A stretch of 64,000 nucleotides of DNA from Natrinema hispanicum (GCF_004217335.1 NZ_SHMP01000004.1:558001-622000), one strand, 5' to 3'. Shown: positions 1-9,930, counted from the stretch's first letter. Numbers and translations: made by a program. Notes: generated from the sequence alone by a model not told the origin.

Positions 1-343
1 CATGTGAGAAGGAGTGGCTGGCGAACTCGTGATCGACGTCAGACTCGAGGACGTCCCGGACGAGATCGGGGCCAAAGCGGATCTCTTCCCGATCCTGCCA
101 GTCGGTTCGTTCCCGCTCGAACCAGCCGTCGGGGGCTGGATGATCGGCGTGTCGTCCATCGCAGGACTCGAGCATGAGATGGCCGACGATCGCCCACGTT
201 GCCGGAATCCGATACTCCTCGAGCAAGTCGACCATGGCTGACCACCCTCGACGGCCGGCAGCAACCCGCTTCGCTGGCGGATTCGGGAGATCGTGAAAGC
301 CCCAGCCGAGTTCTGCATCGAGAGAGAGCACTACGCTTCCCAC
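1..343 (-). CDS. Polysaccharide deacetylase (NodB-like), 3' part outside window
   Basis: The reverse strand reads GSVVLSLDAELGWGFHDLP, then PATWAIVGH and, near the window edge, HEFASHSFSH. The first aspartate and the HxxxH pair are the metal-binding motifs of the NodB deacetylase fold, which removes acetyl or similar groups from polysaccharides. About 114 residues are visible and the C-terminal half lies beyond position 1. The start is placed at GTG 343 because the reading begins there as GSVVLS, typical of the family. A GTG at 352 is in frame and possible. A CATAACAAAG element lies about 55 bases upstream. The assignment is good; the exact substrate is unknown. Confidence 0.8.
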   Translation of the reverse strand, partial: MGSVVLSLDAELGWGFHDLPNPPAKRVAAGRRGWSAMVDLLEEYRIPATWAIVGHLMLESCDGRHADHPAPDGWFERERTDWQDREEIRFGPDLVRDVLESDVDHEFASHSFSH

Positions 344-397
344 AGCAACCACCCGATTTGAACCGGTGCCATATCCGGGTCCGTCTCCAGTCGGAGG

Positions 398-407
398 CTT
401 TGTTATG
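398..407 (-). promoter_or_regulatory. CATAACAAAG element (exact) before the deacetylase at 343
   Basis: On the reverse strand the sequence is CATAACAAAG, about 55 bases before the chosen start. It is one of five exact copies in the window, all upstream of surface-glycan type genes and in the same orientation as the gene. Confidence 0.6.
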
Positions 408-506
408 CCCGTCTTTTGCCAGCTGACCGGCGACCCGCACACTGTGCATGCAGATACCATACACACACCGACTCGAGCAGCCCGTGAAGTAGGGAGTAAT
501 GCTACC

Positions 507-557
507 GAACAGGGACACGTCAGTCACCCAGAGTGCCGAGAACAGGGACACGTCAGT
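507..557 (+). repeat. Direct repeat, two 18-base copies
   Basis: GAACAGGGACACGTCAGT occurs at 507-524 and again at 540-557, a 33-base period (about three helical turns). The flanks are also alike (GAGTGCC / GAGTGCT). It lies just upstream of the CATAACAAAG element of the gene at 648, so a protein-binding operator is possible; a simple tandem duplication is the alternative. Confidence 0.6.
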
Positions 558-581
558 TCGCCCGGAGTGCTGAATCATCTC

Positions 582-591
582 CATAACAAAG
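582..591 (+). promoter_or_regulatory. CATAACAAAG element (exact) before the AlkP gene at 648
   Basis: An exact ten-base copy on the plus strand, starting 66 bases before the ATG at 648. Confidence 0.6.
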
Positions 592-647
592 CGGATCTCG
601 GTCAACCCAGGGGACAGCAGGCGTCTTTGACGTCTCATACTGTAATC

Positions 648-2243
648 ATGAGCGGATCTACAGCCCCCTCCGAGCGAGCGTTCGTGCTCGGACTCGACGG
701 CGTGCCGTGGAGACTCATCGAGCAATGGAGCGACGAGGGTAAACTCCCGAACGTCGCCCGGATGCGCGAGGAGGGCGCATCGGGCACGCTCGAGAGCACT
801 CGTCCGCCGACGACGCCACTCGCGTGGCCGTCGATCGCAACGGGGGTCTGGCCGGACAAACACGGCATCTACGGCTTTCAAAACCTCTCGTCGGAATACA
901 GTCCACGAGATGTATACGAGCCACGATCTCGCACAGCCGGCGCTGTGGGATCTGCTCGGGCCGTCCCACGTCGGGAAACGTCCCGATGACGTATCCGGCC
1001 CGCTGAGATCGACGGCACCATGGTCACGGGCATGATGACCCCCTCGACGGATCGAGAGTTCACGCGGCCACCGGATCTGCAAGACGAGATCGAATCCCGG
1101 ATTCCGGACTACGATATCAGCCTCGACTATCACAAATACGGCGATCGGCTGGATGACTTCGAGGTCGCCGTCGACGAGATGCTCGCGAAACGTCGCGAAC
1201 TGATGCGCCTCCAGATGGAGCGGGCCGGCGACGACTGGCAGTTGTTTTTCTTCGTCTACACCGCTCCCGACCGGTTCCAGCACCTCATCTGGGACATGGA
1301 CCGGCTGTTAGAACACTACAAGCAACTCGACGAAATCCTCGGCGAAGTCATGGCGTACACCGACGACCACGACGCCGACCTCTACGTCGTCTCCGATCAC
1401 GGTTTCGGTCCGATCGATCAGCTCGTCTACGTCAACCGCATTCTCGAGGATGCGGGCTATCTGTTCCGGCGCGAAGACGACGGGACCCGCGGCGCACTCG
1501 CGAGCCTCGGGATCTCCCGGGATGCGATCACGAGCGCACTCAGTCGCGTCGGGATCACCGAAAAGACGCTCGTCGAGTCGCTGCCCCGGCAGCTGGTCGA
1601 CTCGGTGGCTGCACAGATCCCCGGCGATCACGCCCTCTACGACGTCGACTTCGACCGCACCGTCGCGTTCGTCCACGACACCGGGAACTGCTATATCAAC
1701 GACAGCGACCGCTTCGAAGGCGGCATCGTCTCGCCGAGCGAAGTCCCACGGGTGAAAGCAGATATTAAAGCAGCCCTGGAGTCAGCGACCGACGCCGAGG
1801 GCACGCCGTTGCTCGAGGTCTTCGACGGCGACGAGCTGTTCCCGACCGACGAGGACGCCCCCGACCTGGTCGTCTGTGGCAGGGAGACCTACGAGTCACG
1901 CAGTACGGTCTCCGACGAGGTACTCGGCGACACCGGCGTCTACGATGCGAGTCACCGTAGCGAGGGGATCGTGTTGTGTCGTGGGCCGTCGATCGACGCT
2001 GGCGCGACGCTTCGCGGGGCACGCGTGGTCGATATCGCACCGACCCTGCTACACGGGATCGGCGAACCGGTGCCGAAAAACGCCGACGGCAGAGTGTTGT
2101 TCGACGCATTTGCCGCGGAGACGTCACCTGCGACGACGAAAGTCGAGCGCTCGGCCGTCGGACAGGTCGATACCGGTGGAGACGTCGACGAGGACTTCGA
2201 CGACGTCGAGGACCGGCTGAAGGGCCTCGGCTATATGGAGTAA
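648..2243 (+). pseudogene. Alkaline-phosphatase-superfamily (phosphodiesterase/nucleotide pyrophosphatase-like) protein, frameshifted
   Basis: The start reads FVLGLDGVPWRL (metal-binding Asp). Then comes TTPLAWPSIATG with the likely catalytic Thr, DKHGIYGF, VVSDHGFGP (metal Asp/His) and, late, ASHRSEG with another His ligand. These are the landmarks of the AlkP-fold phosphodiesterase group, which cleaves or transfers phosphate-linked groups. The frame is lost between about 900 and 1,005. Removing one T near 902, one A near 974 and one T near 1,003 restores continuous homology with the sister gene at 11,930. It ends in EDRLKGLGYME. It is either a decayed gene or a badly read patch. A CATAACAAAG element lies upstream. 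Confidence 0.8.
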
Positions 2244-2577
2244 CGGTCTCGCCACAAGAGCGATTCCTGCAGCGAATAATACGAGACGGCGATCGAAACG
2301 CTGTCACAGGTGTGCTGACTGGGACCGACCGTTTTTGAAGACAGCACCACCGTCTATCGAGTTGACGACACGGCAGCGTAGCATGCTGCTACTGAATATA
2401 GGACGCTGCTATGGCCCATCAAGTGATCGGTATCGAATATAAGCGATTGTATAATTAAGCATCGTCTGGAAGACAGGATTTCGTATACATGCCGAGACGC
2501 CACCCCGGTCGAACGCGGCCGACGAGAACCAACTCGTGGTGGCGCTCTCGAGCGTGTACTCTCCCAGCGTGATACCA
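2244..2577. other. Intergenic, nothing recognised
   Basis: Moderately AT-rich around 2,390-2,480. No reading frame, RNA gene or repeat is recognised on either strand. It may contain the promoter of the small membrane protein that follows. Confidence 0.4.
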
Positions 2578-2811
2578 ATGAACGTCTACAAAGCCCTGTT
2601 CGGGATCGCAAGCGTCGTGCTCGGCGTTCTCGCCCTACTCGGCTTCGGCGTGTTCTCCTCGCACACCAGCCAAGAGGCAGACGGCCCCGAGACATCCACG
2701 ACCGTACAGTTCGATCAAACCGATGTGGTGTCGGCTCGCGATTCGTCTCGATCGACGACGCGTCGCGAGTCGGCGAAACGCCACGTTGACCCGATTTTCC
2801 GACAGCCGTAG
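2578..2811 (+). CDS. Small hypothetical membrane protein
   Basis: Starting from ATG 2,578 the product has 77 residues. It opens MNVYKALFGIAS and has one hydrophobic stretch of about 20 residues (IASVVLGVLALLGFGVF), then a polar tail rich in Ser, Thr and Arg. The family is not recognised. The hydrophobic segment followed by a hydrophilic tail is more protein-like than a random frame, but there is no conserved motif to confirm it. It could be a membrane anchor or simply non-coding. Confidence 0.35.
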   Translation: MNVYKALFGIASVVLGVLALLGFGVFSSHTSQEADGPETSTTVQFDQTDVVSARDSSRSTTRRESAKRHVDPIFRQP

Positions 2812-2990
2812 TATCTCTTTATCCTGTCTCGTCCGTCGGCCATCGTCGTTTCGAGCCGCCAGAGTGACAGTGGAAGCTGAAACTCGATTACGCGATTATT
2901 TACTAACACCACGTCTGTGTCACTCGAGATACAGTTTACCCAGACTATGATCCAGCTCGCAGGTACACCCCCGGACGAGGTGATCGTTTG

Positions 2991-4046
2991 ATGAACGTTC
3001 TGTCGGTCGTGGGTGCACGGCCGCAGTTCGTCAAGGCAGCCGCCGTCTCACAGCAGCTTCGCGGTGCTCACGACGAACTCCTCGTTCACACCGGCCAACA
3101 CTACGATCCGGAACTCTCCGAGGTGTTCTTCGAGGAACTCGCGTTGCCCGAGCCGGCATTCCACCTCGGCGTCGGCTCCGACTCCCACGCCACTCAGACC
3201 GCCGAAATGATGCTCGAGCTAGAACGGATCGTCGACGACGAATCGCCCGACGTCGTCCTCGTCTACGGGGATACCAATTCGACGCTCGCAGCCGCCCTCG
3301 TCGCGGCGAAATCGTCGACCCAGCTCGCACACGTCGAAGCTGGCTTGCGCTCGTACGACTGGTCGATGCCCGAAGAGGTCAACCGCCGCCTGACTGATCA
3401 CTGTTCAGATATCCTCTTCGCCCCGGGCCAGCACGCGAAGGAAACCCTCGCACAGGAGGGGATTTCGGAGAACGTGTTCGTCTCCGGTGACGTCATGTAC
3501 GATACGCTGGTACAGATCAGCGACCGGCTTCATGGCACCGAGACCGGCCTCGACGTTCCCGACGAATACGTGCTCGCAACCGTCCACCGGGCGAAAAACA
3601 CGGACGATCGAGACAGACTCGAGTCGATCATCGATGCCTTCTCGCAGTTGCACGTCCCAGTCGTCTTCCCCGCGCACCCGCGGACGGTGACAGCACTCCA
3701 GGAGTACGGACTCTGGGAGCGAGCGACCGAAGCGGCTCGCGTTATCGACCCCGTTACCTACGGCCAGTTCATCACGCTCGTCGAGGACGCAGTCTGTGTT
3801 GCGACGGACTCCGGCGGCGTCCAAAAGGAGGCGTTCTACCTCGATACGCCGTGTGTCACCCTCCGGGAGACGACCGAATGGATCGAAACGGTCGACGCCG
3901 GCTGGAACACCCTCGTCGGCGCAGAGACGAGCGAAATCGTCGACGCGGTTCGCGCTGCCGTCGATCCGCCGGCCAAGCCGGAACTGTACGGCAACGGGAA
4001 CGCAGCCGCTCGCATCGTCGAACAACTCGAGCGGAGCGTTCGCTGA
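2991..4046 (+). CDS. wecB: UDP-N-acetylglucosamine 2-epimerase (non-hydrolysing)
   Basis: The 351-residue product opens MNVLSVVGARPQFVKAA, followed by HTGQHYD near residue 36, HVEAGLRS near 115 and THRAKNTDD near 198. SGGVQKEAFYLDTPCVTLR near 278 is typical of the UDP-binding region of WecB/MnaA. These enzymes interconvert UDP-GlcNAc and UDP-ManNAc in the cytoplasm for surface polysaccharide or N-glycan synthesis. A TTG lies one codon earlier, but ATG 2,991 is preferred. The stop is one base before the start of the deacetylase gene that follows, so the two form an operon. Confidence 0.95.
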   Translation: MNVLSVVGARPQFVKAAAVSQQLRGAHDELLVHTGQHYDPELSEVFFEELALPEPAFHLGVGSDSHATQTAEMMLELERIVDDESPDVVLVYGDTNSTLAAALVAAKSSTQLAHVEAGLRSYDWSMPEEVNRRLTDHCSDILFAPGQHAKETLAQEGISENVFVSGDVMYDTLVQISDRLHGTETGLDVPDEYVLATVHRAKNTDDRDRLESIIDAFSQLHVPVVFPAHPRTVTALQEYGLWERATEAARVIDPVTYGQFITLVEDAVCVATDSGGVQKEAFYLDTPCVTLRETTEWIETVDAGWNTLVGAETSEIVDAVRAAVDPPAKPELYGNGNAAARIVEQLERSVR

Positions 4047-4047
4047 G

Positions 4048-5112
4048 ATGCGCGACACAACTGATCGTCGGCCGAACGCCGACTCGAGGGTCAGGGAGAC
4101 GCTTGCTCGCTCGTCTGCACTGCCCGCTTCGATAGCCGAGTTCATCGACGATCTGCCGCGAGCTCAGGGTTCGCTTCCGGACGATGCGACGTTCGCACTC
4201 TGTTTGACACACGACGTCGATCGTCCGTACAAGGGGCTCCGATCGTTCTACTACGCGACTCGAGAACGGCCAGCGTATCACCTGCGAACAGCGCTTTCGT
4301 CGGCCAACCCCTACTGGCAGTTCGAGGAGATCATGGCCCTCGAGGACGATCTGGATGTTCGCTCGGCGTTTTACTTCCTGAACGAGCAACACCTGCTGGC
4401 CGACCGACCCGTCGGCGAGTGGTTCTCACCGGCAAACTGGGTCCAGCATCTCGGCCGATACGACGTGACCGCACCCGAGATCGTCGACGTCATCCACAAC
4501 CTAGACGACGGCGGCTGGGAAGTCGGCCTGCACGGCTCGTATCACTCCCCGACCGATGTCGAGCGGTTACGCGAGGAAAAGAGCGTGCTCGAGGACGTCC
4601 TGGGCGGCCCCGTCACCGGCGGTCGCCAACACTACCTGCAGCTCTCGGTGCCGGAGACGTGGCAGTACCACCGCGCGATCGGCCTCGCGTACGACGCGAC
4701 GCTTGGCTCGAGTACGGACTGTGGCTTCCACGCTGGGTATCACCCGATTCGTCCCTTCGACGACGACTTTCTCGTCTTTCCACTGACGATCATGGAGCAA
4801 GCGCTTCCGGATCCGGCGTCTAACTTCGAGGACGCCTGCGAGACCTGCGAGCGGCTCCTGCAGGAAGCCGCAGAGAACGGCGCTGTTATGACGGTTCTCT
4901 GGCATCCGCGGTACTTTAACGAACGCGAATTCCCCGGCTACCGACGTTTGTATCGGTGGCTCATCGAGCGGGCGTCGGAGCTCGGCGCGTGGATCGGATC
5001 GCCTCGAGCGCTCTCCGAGGAACTCGAGCGCGACAGGATCGACCACCGCCATCGTTCAAAGGCGAACCGCTCCGATTCGAGCGAACAGCGACCGAACAGC
5101 CGACACGTATAA
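4048..5112 (+). CDS. Polysaccharide-deacetylase-like protein (HDVD type)
   Basis: The product has 354 residues. CLTHDVDRPYKG near residue 52 carries the two metal-binding aspartates, GLHGSYHSP near 158 gives the HxxxxH-type pair, and VLWHPRYFN near 280 lies in the last strand. This is the HDVD branch of polysaccharide deacetylases found in archaeal and bacterial glycan clusters. There is no signal peptide, so it is likely cytoplasmic or membrane-associated. The ATG at 4,048 follows the wecB stop by one base, indicating co-transcription and a joint role in making or trimming an amino-sugar glycan. The tail is basic and low in complexity. Confidence 0.85.
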   Translation: MRDTTDRRPNADSRVRETLARSSALPASIAEFIDDLPRAQGSLPDDATFALCLTHDVDRPYKGLRSFYYATRERPAYHLRTALSSANPYWQFEEIMALEDDLDVRSAFYFLNEQHLLADRPVGEWFSPANWVQHLGRYDVTAPEIVDVIHNLDDGGWEVGLHGSYHSPTDVERLREEKSVLEDVLGGPVTGGRQHYLQLSVPETWQYHRAIGLAYDATLGSSTDCGFHAGYHPIRPFDDDFLVFPLTIMEQALPDPASNFEDACETCERLLQEAAENGAVMTVLWHPRYFNEREFPGYRRLYRWLIERASELGAWIGSPRALSEELERDRIDHRHRSKANRSDSSEQRPNSRHV

Positions 5113-5187
5113 TTCGAGACGGAGAAGACAGTCCTCAGCAAGCCGGTTCCTGTTCGATTGTGAGTGTTGTCGCGACCGATATCAGCC

Positions 5188-5270
5188 ATACGAACTCCTG
5201 TCAGTCAGTGTCGGTGGGACCGCGACCCGCACTGCGGTCCTGCCGGAGATATCGGGACAGCAGACCGTAT
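5188..5270. repeat. Structured hairpin repeat, copy A
   Basis: It contains CCGCGACCCGCACTGCGGT, a stem with a ten-base loop (GACCCGCACT), and ends ACAGCAGACCGTAT. Copies lie at 23,011 and 43,966. It sits between a plus-strand gene ending at 5,112 and a minus-strand gene whose TGA stop begins at base 5,270, so it may act as a bidirectional terminator or be a REP-like element. Confidence 0.75.
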
Positions 5271-6392
5271 CAATCGCCGCCGACACCGATCTGTGGTTTC
5301 GATTCGGACCGGCGCGGGGAATCGAACTGGTGGAGGTCCTCGAGAGCCCCGACATCGCCGTGTGCGACCGCAGCATCGACGATGAGTTCGGTGAGATTTA
5401 CTTTATCCGCAAGGTAGGCGTTTCGTCGTCGCTGCCACGTTTCGTCGACGGTCTCGTCACGAAGCAGCGTCGTCGACAGGTCGAGTACGTCGTCGAACCG
5501 AGCCACGTTGTGAATCAGCCCTTCGTCCTCGAGTTCCAGGAAGTTTCCCATATCCGACTCGCCGACGAACGAGTTCGACCGAATCGCCGGCGTTCCAAGC
5601 AGTGCGGCTTCGGTGACCATCGTCTGCGTATCGGCGATCAGCAAGCGTCGCTTCGGCGAGTGCATCGTGCATCAGGGCCGGGTGAAGATCGAACGGTCGT
5701 GCTGGCAGTCCCTCGAGGTCAACGTTGTCGCCTTCGTCGGAGACGAGAATCGTCGCCTCGTCACTGAGACGCTCGATGAGGTGACGACGCTGTTCGCTCG
5801 TGATCCCGTTCTTGCCGACATCGTGTTGTGAGCCGAACGCGTTGAGTCGGAGGATCGCGTACGATTCGTCGTCATCGGAGGCCGAGTTGATCTCGGATTG
5901 AGGGGTTTGGTTCGTAGACTTCCGGATGGAGATACGCACATTCTTTGAATCCAGAGAACACGTAGTGATTCTCACCCAGCTCTTTCCGGAACGTCTCGGG
6001 CTGTGAGGATGGCATGTGCGAACGGCGTCGAAATCGAGTGATCGAACGACGCCGGTTCGGAATCGATGAGCAAGACCGTCGGTGCTCGGAGTACCGCACC
6101 AGTGTGTGCCGCGTAGCCACCCATCCCGAACACGAGATCCGGATCGAACCGTCTGGCATGCCGGATGGCACGCACGTAGTGGATCGGGAGGCGACTCAGC
6201 AGCTGAGCTTTTGGACGTATCACAGTAGCCGTAGACCTCGTAGGGAAGGTCGTACCACTCGAGCAACTCGATAGTGCATGTGTAGTCTCGAGCAAGGACG
6301 AGTACCTCGTGTCCACGGTCTTGAAGCGTCTGTACGGCGTGTTTGTATAGATGTACGTGTGCCGGCGTGTTCGTGAAAAACAGATATCTCAT
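5270..6392 (-). pseudogene. DUF354-like glycosyltransferase, multiply frameshifted
   Basis: The reverse strand starts MRYLFFTNTPAHVHLYKHAV, followed by DRGHEVLVLARD, then in another frame DPDLVFGMGGYAAHTG and VLLIDSEPASFDHS. Further on come ENHYVFSGFKECAYLHP and, near the end, LIADTQTMVTEAALLGTPAIRS. This order matches the archaeal DUF354 family, a GT-B fold related to UDP-GlcNAc 2-epimerases and MurG-like transferases. At least four changes of frame between about 6,210 and 5,650 break it. It begins 45 bases after a GATAACAAAC element and ends on hairpin repeat A. It was probably once a sugar transferase for the locus. Confidence 0.75.
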
Positions 6393-6437
6393 GTTGAAAG
6401 CCACCCTACTCTGAATCGACGATAGACAATTCTCGCT

Positions 6438-6447
6438 GTTTGTTATC
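6438..6447 (-). promoter_or_regulatory. GATAACAAAC element (variant) before the gene at 6,392
   Basis: A reverse-strand variant with 8 of 10 bases matching CATAACAAAG, about 45 bases before the ATG of the DUF354-like gene. Confidence 0.4.
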
Positions 6448-6621
6448 TCGTTCGTACCGACACCTGCCGTCGAACAAGCCGATCGTGCGGAATCACACGT
6501 CGACAGCACTAGTCAGTAGCAAAGACATACCCCTCCCTGTCATCGAAACATGGATGCGCGACACGTTCGGCGAGATCGCTTCTGTCAGTCGTGACGAACC
6601 TCATCAGCGGATTACAGCGCT

Positions 6622-6631
6622 CATAACAAGG
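6622..6631 (+). promoter_or_regulatory. CATAACAAGG element before the FemAB-like gene at 6,658
   Basis: It matches the decamer in nine of ten positions and starts 36 bases before the ATG at 6,658. Confidence 0.5.
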
Positions 6632-6657
6632 TCACTTGTGGAACACGATGGAGCAGG

Positions 6658-7685
6658 ATGAACGTCAAGCGTATCGACCTCGAAGAGTGGCGTGATGCAC
6701 TGCCGGCATCCGGATACGAAGTGTTTCACGAACCGGCTGCGCTCTCCGTGCTCGAAGATCACACGAGTGCGGAGTTGCAGCTGTACGGCGCGTATAAGGG
6801 ACAGCAGGCAGTCGGGTTGTTGCCGGCGTTTGTCACCGACCGGCCGGTCGGTCGAACGGTTCTCTCTCCCCCGGTTTCGCTGAGCGTTCCACGCCTCGGA
6901 CCGATACTCAATCCTAATAGCCCGAAACGGCGAAAACGAGAGCGAATCAACCGCGAACTCGCCGAGGCCGTGCTCGACACTGCCGGCGTCGACGGCCGAA
7001 CGACGCTCTTTCGGATGGACGTGTCCGCTCGAGTATACCGATCCGCGACCGTTCCGCTGGAACGATTTCTCTCTTGAGCCCCGGTTCACGTACGTCGTCG
7101 ATCTGGAAGAGGACAACCCTCGAGAACGTCATGAACGGATTCAGCAAGAGCCTCCGGCGTGAAATGCGACAGCTCGACGACCTGGATCTCTCGATCGAGA
7201 CCGAAGGGATCACATCGGCGCTCCGGATTTACGAGGACGTCGCCGAGCAGTATCGCGAATACGACGATCCGGTTCCGAATCTCACGGTCGTTCCTCCGAG
7301 ACCTCCTTTCGTCGCTTCCCGACGAGCTGTGGCGCGTCTACGTCGCGCGAACGTCTGATGGCCAGTACAAAAGCGGCATTATCACGCTATATAGCCCCGA
7401 TCTCGCGTACTTCTGGCAGGGCGGCGTCACCGCCTCGTACGACGGTGTGAGCGTCAACAGCCTGCCTTCACCGGACCATCATCGAAGACATCCTTACCGA
7501 TCCAGGAACTCGACTCGGTGACTGGCTACGATCTCGTCGGTGCGAACACTGAACGGCTCTGTGCGTACAAGGCCAAGTTCAACAGCGATCTCCGCCAGTA
7601 TTATGTCGTCGAGTCGTCGGGGCTCGAGATGCAACTCGCGAAATCGACGTATCAGAAACTGGCTGGATCACTCGGCAAGAGCTGA
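6658..7685 (+). pseudogene. FemAB/GNAT-like acyltransferase (PF13480 type), multiply frameshifted
   Basis: The intact parts read VFHEPAALSVLEDH, LYGAYKGQQAVGLLPAF, FTYVVDLEED, AYFWQGGVTASYDG, GYDLVGANTERLCAYKAKF and YYVVES. The same blocks occur in order in the intact sister genes at 23,228 and 42,909. The family has a double GNAT fold related to FemABX and to PF13480, used to add aminoacyl or acyl groups to cell-envelope polymers. Several changes of frame between about 7,040 and 7,510 break the sequence. The ending is in a third frame (LGKS then stop). No single reading frame could give a working protein as sequenced. Confidence 0.8.
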
Positions 7686-7785
7686 GGACGGTCATTGCGG
7701 GGGTAGAACGTATCGGTGTGGTGTAACTGCAGACCGCACAGAATCCAGTGGTTATACGCGCTGTCGCGTCGTCGCGCCTCGAGCG

Positions 7786-9930
7786 TTACTGCTCGCGGGC
7801 ATCGTACTCGACGTCGACGGTGGCATTGCCACGCAGCTGGAAATCGGCGATGTCGCCGTCGAACCAGTAGGCGTCGACTGAATCGTCAACGCTGCCGCTG
7901 ACGGATCGACCGTCGATTACGTCACCAGCGTCGATCGACGCGTCCCGGTAGCTGGCAGTAATGGCTTCCCCGTCGACGGTGAACGAGTAGGTCGTCTCGC
8001 CATCGGTCTCGGTCCCGTCGATCACCAGCGCGTTGGGTAGTAGTTCCTGGTCGCCGTACTCGTCGGGGTCGATACGGGTCTCGTCGAGGTAGACGTGTGC
8101 CGATCCCGTGCGGAACGTGATGTCGGTGAGCGTGCCGGAGAACTCGAACCGCTGGGCGCTGCGTTCGATCGATCCTTCGACCGTGTTCTCGGAGGTGACC
8201 GTCGCGTACTGCTCCGCCTCGTCGCCGGCGACGGTGTCGATCGTTCCGTCGACGCTGATCTCGTAGTTCGCGGACGTCCCGTTCCCAACGAGCGTCAGGA
8301 CGTGCGGACGGTCGTCGCCGTACACCGCCGGATCGACGCGTTGGTCGTTGACATAGATACGTGCCGCGCCGTCGACGGTCAGTTCCTCGAGCTCACCGCT
8401 GAACCGGAAGGCGTCACGCCAGCCGGCGAGGGCGCCCGTAACCTGACCGCTGTCAATAGTATCCTCCTCGTCGATCGAGGCGCCCTTGTACGTCGAGCGC
8501 TCGGCAGAGCCAGAGACAGTGAACTCGTATCGAGAGGTGCCGTTAGTCCCGACGCCGTCGACAAGCAGCGTGTTCTCGTGTTCCTGGTCCCAGGAGCCGA
8601 TGCCTTCCACATCGCTCGGGTCAAACTCGACGCCGTTGACGCGCACGGAAATTCCGCTGTCGACAGCGACGGTCGTGACCGCCCCCGAAACGGTGAATCC
8701 GTCGGAACCACTGCTACCGAGGTACCCCTCAAGCGTGAACGTGTCCCCGTCAGTTGAGACCGAATCGGCGTACTGATCGTTAGCACCAGTATCGGCGCCG
8801 TCACTGGTCTCGGCCCGTCCGTGCCCAGTCAGGCGATACTGTTGGGCACGACTGTCGGACCCGGCCGAGAAGACGATCTCGTTAGCCTCGTCCTCGAGCC
8901 AGACGTCTTCGATATTCTTTTCGGTAGTCTGGTCACCGCTGGATGAACCGGACGATCCCGACGAGCTGGTCCCTGCCGCGGCTTCCACCGGTGTCATCGG
9001 GACACCCTCGGGAATGCGGTCTTCAGGGGACCCCGCAGAGCTCCCGTAGACGTCGTTGGTGTCGCTCTGAGTCGAGACCGTCCCGAATCGCGTGTCAGTC
9101 ACCGTGACATCCGCCTGCTTGGATTTGTCCCACGGTCTGGTACCGAGCTTGATGTCACCGCTGTTGTTATCGATCAGATCACAGCCGATCAGTTCCGTGT
9201 GGCCGTAGTAGCCCCAGAAGCCGCGGTGGCTGCCGCCGACGGCGACACAGTTCTTACAGAACGATCCGTCGGTCCCGAGTCGGAACCCGGAGATCTGGTT
9301 GTCCTTGGCATAGGAGTCGTAGATATGGATTTCGCCGCCATGGCCTGGGTTCGGGTGAAACTCACTGTTCCCCGGAGCGCTGAGATACATCCCGTTGTCG
9401 GAGAACCCCTGAACGTTCACGTTCCGAATTTCTAACGTGCCGGCGTGATACCAGTAGGCGTAGAGGCCGGTCGGCTCGGCGTTCGGTGAGAACGAGCCCG
9501 CGACGCCGTCGCCGAGGTAGAGATTCTCGATGCGGGCCGATGCGTCGGCGCTCTCCACTGCGACCCGAAACGGGCTCGCTCGCGGTGAGTGATCCCACGC
9601 GCCACGAATGCCGACGTTTTGTATGACCCAGTCATCACCGACCGCTTGGATGTCGTATCCAGAACCCTGCGCCGTGATGTCGATCAGGACGTTCTCGAGT
9701 CGGTCGCCGTCGCCGAGTCGAACCGAATGGGTGTCGCCAGCGGCGACCGTGATGACTTCGTAGTCGTCTTCGGTCGCAGCTGCCGTTTTCGCGGCAGCGG
9801 CGGCGAGCGTTGCGGAGCCGGCCAGTTTCAGGTACGACCGCCGACTCAGTGACGGGCTGTTACGACCACCGTTACAAGTACTCCCAGTACCGGAGGGACC
9901 GACTGCTCCGTTCTCGGATTCGCGTGCCAT
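7786..9930 (-). CDS. TAT-exported beta-helix protein with C-terminal repeat modules
   Basis: The 714-residue product opens with a twin-arginine signal (SRRSYLKLAGS) and an alanine-rich h-region to about residue 50. Residues about 55-300 read as a right-handed beta-helix, with many short strands such as WVIQNVGIRGAW and LEIRNVNVQGFSDNGMYLS. A Ser/Gly-rich linker near 320-340 leads to about four related modules of about 100 residues with shared phrases such as ELEELTVDGAARIYVND and IDPDEYGDQELLPNALVIDG. The end is DAYWFDGDIADFQLRG. Paralogues lie at 29,907 and 31,319. It is probably an extracellular glycan-binding or glycan-cleaving protein; the catalytic residues are not known. Confidence 0.75.
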   Translation of the reverse strand: MARESENGAVGPSGTGSTCNGGRNSPSLSRRSYLKLAGSATLAAAAAKTAAATEDDYEVITVAAGDTHSVRLGDGDRLENVLIDITAQGSGYDIQAVGDDWVIQNVGIRGAWDHSPRASPFRVAVESADASARIENLYLGDGVAGSFSPNAEPTGLYAYWYHAGTLEIRNVNVQGFSDNGMYLSAPGNSEFHPNPGHGGEIHIYDSYAKDNQISGFRLGTDGSFCKNCVAVGGSHRGFWGYYGHTELIGCDLIDNNSGDIKLGTRPWDKSKQADVTVTDTRFGTVSTQSDTNDVYGSSAGSPEDRIPEGVPMTPVEAAAGTSSSGSSGSSSGDQTTEKNIEDVWLEDEANEIVFSAGSDSRAQQYRLTGHGRAETSDGADTGANDQYADSVSTDGDTFTLEGYLGSSGSDGFTVSGAVTTVAVDSGISVRVNGVEFDPSDVEGIGSWDQEHENTLLVDGVGTNGTSRYEFTVSGSAERSTYKGASIDEEDTIDSGQVTGALAGWRDAFRFSGELEELTVDGAARIYVNDQRVDPAVYGDDRPHVLTLVGNGTSANYEISVDGTIDTVAGDEAEQYATVTSENTVEGSIERSAQRFEFSGTLTDITFRTGSAHVYLDETRIDPDEYGDQELLPNALVIDGTETDGETTYSFTVDGEAITASYRDASIDAGDVIDGRSVSGSVDDSVDAYWFDGDIADFQLRGNATVDVEYDAREQ

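Noticed and set aside
39..1283. Reverse-strand open frame of 414 codons over the first AlkP gene
   Set aside because: It is the shadow of the plus-strand AlkP gene. Its translation has no family character, while the plus strand shows the AlkP motifs and the reverse deacetylase uses another frame.
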